Of a stretch of 17,018 bases of DNA, positions 6,812 through 14,100 are shown one piece after another. Source of the DNA: Hyphomicrobiaceae bacterium (GTDB lineage: Bacteria > Pseudomonadota > Alphaproteobacteria > Rhizobiales > Hyphomicrobiaceae); the NCBI GenBank assembly GCA_021775715.1, contig JAJFHI010000156.1, positions 1 through 17,018 on the forward strand, read 5' to 3'. Made by a program: the position numbers and the translations under genes. Numbering within the stretch: position 1 is the first letter of the stretch; each line of letters opens with the position of its first letter. The notes beneath the pieces are model-generated. The model had not been told where the DNA came from. It searched no databases and saw nothing but the letters and a program-made list of their open reading frames with translations.

Positions 6812-8422
6812 TTATCCACCCACCGGCGGATCAGTTGATCCCCAATCGTTCCAGGATTTTCCGACACCAGCCACAGAGGGAGATGCCTTAGCGCTGCGCG
6901 CCGTCACCTCACCGGAAAATCCACCACCATAAACAAACTCCGGCCCGCAAAGATCAATAGTGGGGAACTCGTCCTTCTCGCGCCAGTAGTTCTGAGTGTG
7001 CTGCCACTCACGCTTGGCACCGCGCCTCGGCAGAAGGTGCATGCTGCGCATGAGGTAGTTCGGGTCGAAGTTCTCAGAGTCTATCCAGTCTAAGATCGGC
7101 ATGTCCATGTCCTCTGGCCGGAGCGCAACCGTGACTCGACGAGCGCCGGTCGACTTCATGTGTTTCAGGAGTCGGCAGACGAAGTCGCCGATAAGGTCGG
7201 AACGAAGTGTCCAGCTCGCGCGCAAATATCCAAACACCCAGGCGAGGTTGGGAATCTCTGTGAACATCATGCCGCGGTAGGTGACGGTCTCGTGGAAGTC
7301 GAGTGGCTTACCATCGACTTCGAAAGCAATGTCACCGAGCACATTCATGTTGAAGCCGGTCGCTGCCACGATCAGATCGGCCTCAAGAACGCGGCCGGAT
7401 TTAAGAACGACGCCCTTTTCGGTGAAGCGCTCGATCTCGTCAGTGACCACAGACGCTTTGCCGGAGGCGATACTCTCGAAAAGGTCGGCGTCGGGAACGA
7501 ACGCTATCCGTTGGCGCCAGGGGCGATAGCTCGGAGTGAAATGCGTATCGACATCGTAATCGGGACCCAGGTGGTGCCTCACATCGGCCAGCAGTTCCTG
7601 CTTGACCTTCTCGGGCTCGCGGAAAGTACGCTCGGCTAAAACTGCCTGGTCGTAAAGAATTTGCTTCCTGACGATCTCGTGGATCCAGGTCTCGTCAATA
7701 TGCAACTTACGCAGGTGGTCGGCGAACTCGATAGCATTGCGCCCTGACCGGAAGTAAGTTGGTGAGCGCTGCAACATGGTGACGTGAGCTGCCTTGTCAC
7801 ACACAGCCGGGACGATGGTTGCAGCGCTGGCGCCGGAGCCGATCACGATCACATTCTGGCCTGTATAGTCGACGTCATCCGTCCACTCTTGGGAGTGGAC
7901 AAGCCGGCCCATGTAGCGGTCCATGTCCGGCCAATCGGGCCAGTGGCCTGCCTGTTGTCGGTAGTAGCCCTGACACATGTATAGGAAGTTGGCCGTGAAG
8001 CGCGCCTCCTCGCCGGAGTCGAGCTTAATGGCGGTAATGGTCCAGAGGTTGTCGGCGCTGGACCACTTAGCCGAGTCGATCCGGTGGCCGTAGCGGATAT
8101 TGCTCTGGAGATTATTCTCCTCGATCACCTCGCCGATGTAGGACAGAATCTCGTCGGCGGTGGCAATAGGCGGGCCTACCCAGGGCTTGAATCGGTAACC
8201 GAAAGTATAGAGGTCGCTGTCGGATCGGATCCCGGGATAGCGGTGCGACCACCATGTGCCACCGAACGAATCAAGAGCCTCGAGAACAACGAAGGTCGTG
8301 TCCGGGCATTGCTGTGTCAGGTGGTAGGCGCCGCCGACACCGGAAATGCCTGCTCCTACGACGAGCACATCGAAGTGCTCGGAAGCCTTCGGTGCTGCCA
8401 GTCCGTCGCCTGAGCCATTCAT
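6812..8422 (-). CDS. EthA-type flavin-containing (Baeyer-Villiger-like) monooxygenase
   Basis: 536 residues from the Met at 8422, chosen because GGAAGGAT precedes it by 6 bases; the frame could extend to a GTG at 8539 but without a good site. FAD-binding Rossmann motif VVGAGISG is at about residues 21-28, GGTWWSHRYPGIRSDSD at 54-70, the Baeyer-Villiger fingerprint in the variant form YMGRLVHSQEW at 170-180, and the NADPH-binding GSGASA at 195-200. The sequence follows mycobacterial EthA closely throughout (MLQRSPTYF, FTPSYRPWRQR). Such enzymes use NADPH and O2 to insert oxygen next to a ketone or to oxidise sulfur. It lies 55-90 bp upstream of the binding-protein gene on the same strand and could lead that operon. 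Substrate unknown. Confidence 0.9.
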   Translation of the reverse strand: MNGSGDGLAAPKASEHFDVLVVGAGISGVGGAYHLTQQCPDTTFVVLEALDSFGGTWWSHRYPGIRSDSDLYTFGYRFKPWVGPPIATADEILSYIGEVIEENNLQSNIRYGHRIDSAKWSSADNLWTITAIKLDSGEEARFTANFLYMCQGYYRQQAGHWPDWPDMDRYMGRLVHSQEWTDDVDYTGQNVIVIGSGASAATIVPAVCDKAAHVTMLQRSPTYFRSGRNAIEFADHLRKLHIDETWIHEIVRKQILYDQAVLAERTFREPEKVKQELLADVRHHLGPDYDVDTHFTPSYRPWRQRIAFVPDADLFESIASGKASVVTDEIERFTEKGVVLKSGRVLEADLIVAATGFNMNVLGDIAFEVDGKPLDFHETVTYRGMMFTEIPNLAWVFGYLRASWTLRSDLIGDFVCRLLKHMKSTGARRVTVALRPEDMDMPILDWIDSENFDPNYLMRSMHLLPRRGAKREWQHTQNYWREKDEFPTIDLCGPEFVYGGGFSGEVTARSAKASPSVAGVGKSWNDWGSTDPPVGG

Positions 8423-8427
8423 TTCAG

Positions 8428-8436
8428 ATCCTTCCG
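8428..8436 (-). promoter_or_regulatory. Shine-Dalgarno GGAAGGATC of the monooxygenase gene
   Basis: On the minus strand GGAAGGATC stands a few bases before the ATG at 8422. It decides the start: upstream in-frame GTG (8539) and ATG (8473) codons have no comparable site, and their extra residues (including PRWAGLK) do not belong to the FAD-binding domain. Confidence 0.55.
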
Positions 8437-8705
8437 GTATCCGCGTCTTCGCTAGCGCCTGATTATCGGGCATTCGCGTATGGTCGTGCAACAGTTTGAG
8501 GCCCGCCCACCTCGGGGGCCCTCCTTGCGTTAACGGCACAAACCCTTCTGTGAGCGATGGAGAGACGTAATCGAATGATCGGCTCCGCGCTTGGGCATCG
8601 AACCTACTTCAGGACGAACGACCATTCAATTAGCCGAAGATCCTGCTAGTTCCAATAACGACCTCAGCAGGACTTTGAGTAACTAAGTCAGAGAGACCCT
8701 CAGTC
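8437..8705. other. Intergenic region between divergent monooxygenase and HNH genes
   Basis: About 270 bp that should hold the promoter of the minus-strand monooxygenase/liv operon. I could not fix a -35/-10 pair. A perfect 7-bp inverted repeat (TCCTGCT at 8641-8647, AGCAGGA at 8666-8672) with an 18-base loop is present but is too weak to call. No gene is convincing here. Confidence 0.35.
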
Positions 8706-9044
8706 ATGCCGCAGAAGGTCGAACAAAACGGAACAGTCGCTAAGCATGCAAACAACTATCATGGCACCATATGTCCGGCTTGCGATCTTGATTTCTCCAA
8801 GCAGTGCGGCCCGTCGGGTAAGGGCGTTATTAAAGTGCATCACCAAAAACCGATTGGCTCACTTGAAGAAGGTGTTGCTGTTCAATACGACGTGGCCGAA
8901 GCTTTCGCCGTGCTATGCCCTAACAATCATCGCATGATTCATCGCAGCAATGGTTCTGAGGACTTGGCGGCATTCAGGAATGCTAGTGCAGGATCGAAAG
9001 AGTTGATAATCGTCTGGAGCCGAAGGTGCTGCAGCTGCTGGTGA
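8706..9044 (+). CDS. Short HNH-endonuclease domain protein, probably a fragment
   Basis: A 112-residue frame whose middle matches the McrA-like HNH nuclease fold: CPAC (23-26), GKGVIKVHHQKPIGSL with the His pair 45-46, then VLCPNNHRMIHR (70-80) providing the Asn and His positions of the motif. HNH domains cut DNA and usually sit at the C-terminus of larger restriction proteins. Only 22 residues precede the domain here, and homology ends after DLAAFR (91), with a Cys/Arg-rich tail of no family resemblance. The second zinc pair is damaged: CPNC has become CPNN, so Asn74 replaces a metal-binding Cys. No strong Shine-Dalgarno is present. Most likely a decayed restriction-type gene. Confidence 0.55.
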   Translation: MPQKVEQNGTVAKHANNYHGTICPACDLDFSKQCGPSGKGVIKVHHQKPIGSLEEGVAVQYDVAEAFAVLCPNNHRMIHRSNGSEDLAAFRNASAGSKELIIVWSRRCCSCW

Positions 9045-9322
9045 ACGCATGCCGTTTTGCAGAGATTGCGGACATGCCTGCTCCCGTGCAATCGGCTCTG
9101 GCAGTGGCATCATCGGATACAGCACTGCATCTAAGAGCGAACATCCCACATCAGACGCGAAGGGCCAGGAAGAGACATGCGAGCCATGGCTTGGAAATGA
9201 CGGCCTTCTTGTTAAATGTGTGCAGTGTTTTGTAATCCTAGATAGTATTCTGCCGTTAGCGTCACCTGATACTTGTGGCGCCTCCCTGCAGAAAGCACCA
9301 ACAGTGCAGCTGTCAAAGCGAT
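9045..9322. other. No recognisable gene between HNH and GNAT fragments
   Basis: A frame from the ATG at 9049 opens with MPFCRDCGHA, reminiscent of a zinc-ribbon start, but it continues without recognisable structure and runs through the GNAT fragment in the wrong frame. The stretch could be decayed coding DNA. Nothing firm can be assigned. Confidence 0.3.
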
Positions 9323-9595
9323 ATGTCTCACGAAGAAGACGAGCCCAACACCTACTCCATCTATCGGTCTATGATCGACAAGAAATATCAAAACGAAGGT
9401 TATGGACGCCGCGCATTGGAGATGGTCTTGGATAAACTTAAACGACAGGATGATTGCCGGCCAACTACCATTTATTCCGTACTAAGCAACAAAGCCGCAA
9501 AACTGTTTTACGCCAGCTTAAGTTTCACGGATGTCGGCCTAGATGAAGACGGCGAAATGAATGCAGAAATACATCCTGCCCGTGATGTGGGCTAG
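9323..9595 (+). pseudogene. GNAT N-acetyltransferase, C-terminal half only
   Basis: Ninety residues from the ATG at 9323 match the second half of a GNAT acetyltransferase: YSIYRSMIDKKYQNEGYGRR contains the acetyl-CoA pyrophosphate-binding loop (Q-x-x-G-Y-G), followed by the helix ALEMVLDKLK and the late motif NKAAKLFYASLSFTDVG. The fold needs roughly 60-80 more residues at the N-terminus, and none are found in any frame upstream. The resemblance is to diamine/spermidine acetyltransferase-like GNATs. As it stands it should not form a complete fold, so I call it a remnant, although an intact small protein cannot be excluded. Confidence 0.55.
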
Positions 9596-9840
9596 CCGTG
9601 TCTGCACCGAATGGCTTGCGCGATAGTGCTGACAATAAAATTGTCTTAAGAAAAAACTAACCATGACGCGCATCTAAGTGCTGCCAAGCACCCCCGACAA
9701 TTAATAAATTTAGCGTACAACCATCCGATTAGGGGTCTCCACGGTGTCTGCGTGTGACCAAAAAGCGGGGAATTAACTGGCCATGCAACAATAATTCGCC
9801 CTCATTGTGCCCTGTGTAACTGTCTATGACGCAGTCAGGA
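9596..9840. other. AT-rich intergenic DNA upstream of the aminotransferase gene
   Basis: About 245 bp without a credible gene on either strand. It includes A/T-rich runs (9640-9660 and 9700-9715) that might carry regulatory sites for the downstream two-gene cassette. I found no clear palindrome and no terminator for the GNAT remnant. Confidence 0.35.
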
Positions 9841-9869
9841 TTCGCACCGCAGCAGACGGCTAATATAGT
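9841..9869 (+). promoter_or_regulatory. Putative sigma-70 promoter of the aminotransferase/Pls cassette
   Basis: TTCGCA (9841-9846, 4 of 6 consensus) and TATAGT (9864-9869, 5 of 6) are separated by 17 bases, the ideal spacing. Transcription would start near 9876, leaving a short leader with AAAGG (9878-9882) ahead of the ATG at 9894. Found by eye, so other promoters further upstream remain possible. Confidence 0.4.
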
Positions 9870-9893
9870 GTATGTAGAAAGGCGATCAGAGAG

Positions 9894-11180
9894 ATGGACA
9901 CGCGAATCTTCGAGGCAATGGAAGCCGAAGTGCGCAGCTATTGCAGAAGCTTCCCAGCCGTATTCGCGACAGGCAGGAACGCAACGCTGACAGATGCTGA
10001 TGGTAAGTCCTACATCGACATGTTTGCGGGCGCGGGCACGCTCAACTATGGCCACAACCACCCCGCCATCCGTCAAGCCGTTATCGAATATATGCTTCAA
10101 GACGGTGTCACCCACAGCCTCGATCTTTACACAGTTGCCAAACGTGGGTTCCTCACCGCGCTGCAGGAGATCATCCTCAAGCCACGCGGCCTGGATTACA
10201 AAGTTACTTTTCCTGGTCCAACTGGCACCAACGCCGTCGAAACTGCGATGAAGTTTGCGCGCAAGGCGACCGGGCGACAGAATATCATCGCTTTCACAAA
10301 CGCCTTTCACGGCATGACGTTGGGCTCGCTTGCGGCCTCAGCCACACGTACGAAGCGTGAAGCCGCAGGTGTTCCGCTTGGCGGCGTGACACGTGTTCCA
10401 TACGAGAACTATTTTGGTGATCTCGATACGGCCGACTTCCTCGACAAGATCTTGAGCGACACTGGCAGTGGTATTGATGCTCCGGCGGCGATTATCCTCG
10501 AAACGGTCCAGGCAGAAGGTGGACTGAATACAGCGTCGGCGCCTTGGCTCCGCAAGATTGCAGCCATCACCCGCAAGCACGGGTCTCTCCTGATCGTCGA
10601 TGATGTCCAAACCGGCTGCGGACGCACCGGCACGTTCTTCAGCTTCGAAGGTATGGGCGTCACACCCGATATCGTCTGCCTGTCTAAAGCGCTTGGCGGT
10701 ATGGGCCTGCCGATGGCATTGGTGCTGTTCCGGCCTGACTTGGACGTGCTCAAGCCTGGTGAACATAACGGTACATTCCGTGGCAATAACCTTGCATTTA
10801 TCGCAGCGACGGCAGCGCTCGAGCTCTGGCGTCATCCTGACTTTGAGGCCGAAATTGTTGCCACCGGTGCAAAGATCAAACAACGCTTGAACGCCATTGC
10901 CGACCGTTACCCGTATCTCGGAACGCATGTGCTTGGACGCGGAATGATGCTGGGTATTGGTTGGACCGATCCGACCATTGCCGGACGCGTCTCGCAACGC
11001 GCGTTTTCAGAACAAATTATCGCGGAAACGACCGGGGCCGACAATCAAGTGTTGAAGCTTCTGCCGCCCCTGACAATCTCCGACACCGAACTGGCGCAAG
11101 GCCTAGCCGGGCTCGAGCGCGCCATAAGCCTTGAACTTCAGACTTGTAACGAAGTCGCGCCGTTCGTAGCTGCTGAATAA
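9894..11180 (+). CDS. EctB-like L-2,4-diaminobutyrate : 2-oxoglutarate aminotransferase
   Basis: 428 residues, the usual length of class III PLP aminotransferases of the EctB/Dat type, which transfer an amino group from glutamate to aspartate-4-semialdehyde to give L-2,4-diaminobutyrate. The EctB-specific opening EVRSYCRSFP (12-21) and YIDMFAGAGTLNYGHNHPAI (40-59) are followed by NAFHGMTLGS (136-145), VDDVQTGCGRTG with Asp236 for the PLP pyridine nitrogen, and CLSKALGGMG with Lys265 as the PLP-binding lysine. No ectA, ectC or DAB decarboxylase gene is nearby. Its partner instead is a Pls-family polymer synthetase starting 16 bp downstream, so the amino acid is probably made as a monomer for that enzyme (inference). 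A putative promoter lies just upstream. Confidence 0.9.
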   Translation: MDTRIFEAMEAEVRSYCRSFPAVFATGRNATLTDADGKSYIDMFAGAGTLNYGHNHPAIRQAVIEYMLQDGVTHSLDLYTVAKRGFLTALQEIILKPRGLDYKVTFPGPTGTNAVETAMKFARKATGRQNIIAFTNAFHGMTLGSLAASATRTKREAAGVPLGGVTRVPYENYFGDLDTADFLDKILSDTGSGIDAPAAIILETVQAEGGLNTASAPWLRKIAAITRKHGSLLIVDDVQTGCGRTGTFFSFEGMGVTPDIVCLSKALGGMGLPMALVLFRPDLDVLKPGEHNGTFRGNNLAFIAATAALELWRHPDFEAEIVATGAKIKQRLNAIADRYPYLGTHVLGRGMMLGIGWTDPTIAGRVSQRAFSEQIIAETTGADNQVLKLLPPLTISDTELAQGLAGLERAISLELQTCNEVAPFVAAE

Positions 11181-11186
11181 GAGGCG
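11181..11186 (+). promoter_or_regulatory. Ribosome-binding site GAGGCG before the GTG start of the Pls-like gene
   Basis: GAGGCG follows directly after the aminotransferase TAA and lies 10 bases before GTG at 11197. It supports the GTG start, places both genes on one transcript, and allows coupled reinitiation. Confidence 0.5.
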
Positions 11187-11196
11187 AATACGGCCC

Positions 11197-14100
11197 GTGA
11201 ACAAGGAACTGACGAACACCCCGCGAGCGCATCCGGAACTTTCGATCCTAACACCGACTGAGTACGACAACGCAATTCGCTGGAAACCGGGTGAACGCCT
11301 CTACGATCTGTTTGAACGGCGCTGCGAAGAACTCGAGCGCTGCGGTCGTATTGATCATCCGGCAATTGAGACCGAAGGGCGGGTCATCAGCTATGGCGAG
11401 CTGCGCCAACGCGTGGCCCAGGTGGCCGAACACCTAATTAGGTGCGGGATTGGCCCAGGCCGCTGCGTCGGCCTCCTGCTTGACCGTTCCATTGCGGCCT
11501 ATGTAGCCTTGCTTGCCGTTGTCAAAACCGAAGCCGCGTACGTGCCCCTGGACTTAAAGTTTCCTGCGGATCGAATTGCGTTCATCGCCGAAGACGCTCA
11601 GATCGCAACCTTCATTGCCGTGTCACAAGCCGTCGGCTTGATTGCAAATCACAATGGTACGATCATACCGTTGGATGACATCCAAGCGCTTATTGACACT
11701 GACGTAGGCGATACCGTGCCGGGCGCCACTGCGCCAAGGCGTGCAAAAGATGTATCAACAAAAACGTCTGGGCGCGAATACGACGACTGCCTGTCCTATA
11801 TCATCTACACATCCGGCTCCACCGGTCGGCCCAAGGGCGTCGCGGTCAACCATTCCTCAATATGCAATTTCGTTATCGTTGCGGCAGAAGTCTATGGCTA
11901 CACAGAAAGCGACAGGGTCTACCAGGGCCTGACCTTTGCGTTTGATTTCTCGGTCGAAGAACTTTGGGTTCCACTCCTGACGGGCGCGACACTCGTCGCC
12001 TCATCTGCCGACATCCAACTCGTCGGCAGCGCCTTGCGCGATTTTCTTCTAGAGCACAACATCACGGCTCTGTGCTGCGTTCCGACCTTGCTCGCCACAA
12101 TCGAAGAGGACGTGCCAACGCTACGCTTTTTGCTCGTCTCCGGCGAAGCCTGTCCGCAGGATATCGTCAACCGATGGTACCATCACAAATGCCGCATGCT
12201 CAACGCATATGGCCCAACCGAGGCGACTGTCACTGCCACATGGACCGAGTTACAGCCGGACCAGAAAGTGACCATCGGTATCCCCCTGCCGACGTACTCA
12301 GTTGCGATTCTCGATCCCGAGATGTCGGAGGTTGTACCGCTCGGGCAGACCGGTGAGATCGCCATTGGTGGCATTGGGTTGGCTGAAGGCTATGTCAATC
12401 GTGACGATCTCACAGCAGCGCGATTTGTACCGGACTTTCTCCACGTCCCTAATAATCCCTCGCGCCGGCTTTACCGCACAGGTGACCTTGGCCGCATCAA
12501 TGAAGATGGCGAGATCGAGTACCTTGGCCGTATCGACACTCAGGTCAAAATCAAGGGCTACCGGATCGAGCTGGCGGAGATTGAAGAAGTTCTCCTTGAG
12601 GCGGACGGCGTTGCCCAGGCCGTCGTGACAGTTTGGGAGCCAACACCCGGGAAAAAGGAACTCGTCGGCTACTATTCCGTCTTCGACGACGCCGCAGCAG
12701 TATCGCGGGCCACCCTTTTCGATACTTTGCGCCAACGCCTGCCTCTGTACATGGTGCCAGCCTACCTCGAACCGCTTGAAACGATCCCGCTGCTTGCGAG
12801 TCAAAAAGCGGATCGCAAAGCCCTTTCGCCACCAGCGTTGCCCCGGATGACGGCTGCGTCCGGCCCGTATGTTGCGCCAGAAACCCCAACCGAAGCCATC
12901 GTCGCGAGCACACTTGCAGCGATACTTGGAATCGAGAAAGTTTCGATCGACGACAAGTTCTTCGAGCAGCTTGGCCTTGATTCACTCCGAGTTGCCGAAT
13001 TCTTATGGCAGCTCAATCCACAGTTGCCAGGGGTAACGGCGTCGATCATGGACGTGTATCTCTCGCCCACCGTCCGCGCCATGGCCGCAACAATCGACAG
13101 AAAGCAGGCCGTTGCCATGCCAGCAGAAACAGCCCCGCCCGCTTACGTTGCGAGCACGTTCTCATACACCCTTTGTGGAACGTTGCAGGCCATCAGTTAT
13201 TTAGTGCTGTTTGGTCTTTACACCGGTCTTGCAATCGTTGGCTATCAATCGATCAACGGAGCGCAAGGTGTTCTGGACCTGGCGACGCGCAGCCTCGCCT
13301 TTTCTGCAGCCAGCCTGCTCTTCCTGAGCACTCTGCCAGTTATTGCGAAATGGCTACTGATCGGACGTTTCAAAACCGGCAAAATCAAGCTTTGGAGCCT
13401 AGATTATTTCAGGTTTTGGCTTGCGCGACTAATGGTCGAGAGTAGCCCTTTGGCTGCGTTTCGTGGCTCACCGCTTTTCAATATCTATCTTCGCCTGCTC
13501 GGCGCGAAGATCGGGGCCAACGTCCTGATCCAGGCGAAGGCATTTCCATTGTGCACAGACATCATCGATATTGGCGACAATGCCATCCTGCGAAAACAAT
13601 GCCATGTCACAGGTTATCGGGCAGAAAACGGCTACATATACTTTGGTGAAATCAGAATCGGTCGTGACGCAATTGTCGGCGACGGCACGCTTGTCGACCT
13701 CAATACAAAAATCGGTGATGGCGCGCAGCTCGCCCACGCGTCAGCCTTACTTGAGCATCAATCTATTGCGGATGGATGTCGTGCCCACGGATCGCCGGCA
13801 GAGGCGACAGAAACGGACTTCGCGTACCTGCCGTCTGGCTCGACGTCCGTTTTTCGAAGGGCCGTTTACGGCATAGTGCAGGCTGTGCTGTTAACGGTTT
13901 ATGCCGGCATATTTTATGCTGTTGCCGTGGCACTGATCTCATCTTCGGGCCCAGCTATTGGCGCATTACAAGCAAGAACGCCACTTGCCACTGACATTTG
14001 GATCTGGGCATTCGAAATTTCGCTGACTTTCTTTGTAGCAAGTTACGTACTTGGCTTTGTTATGCAAATCATTGGCTGCCAAGCACTTAACCGACTGCTG

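Noticed and set aside
7160..7639. Open frame antisense to the monooxygenase gene
   Set aside because: It lies entirely inside the well-supported monooxygenase gene and shows no motif of its own.
8423..8539. N-terminal extension of the monooxygenase to a GTG at 8539
   Set aside because: The extra 39 residues do not belong to the FAD domain, and a strong Shine-Dalgarno sits right before the ATG at 8422.
8641..8672. 7-bp inverted repeat as a terminator or operator
   Set aside because: The stem is short, the loop is 18 bases, no T-run follows, and such repeats occur by chance at this length.
9049..9435. Possible zinc-ribbon protein starting MPFCRDCGHA
   Set aside because: Only the first ten residues look like a zinc ribbon; the rest has no recognisable pattern and overlaps the GNAT remnant in another frame.
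10338..10997. Long open frame antisense to the aminotransferase gene
   Set aside because: The + strand frame carries all EctB motifs; the antisense frame shows no family resemblance.
9894..11180. Ectoine biosynthesis operon
   Set aside because: Only an ectB-like gene is present. There is no ectA or ectC beside it, and the downstream partner is a Pls-like synthetase.
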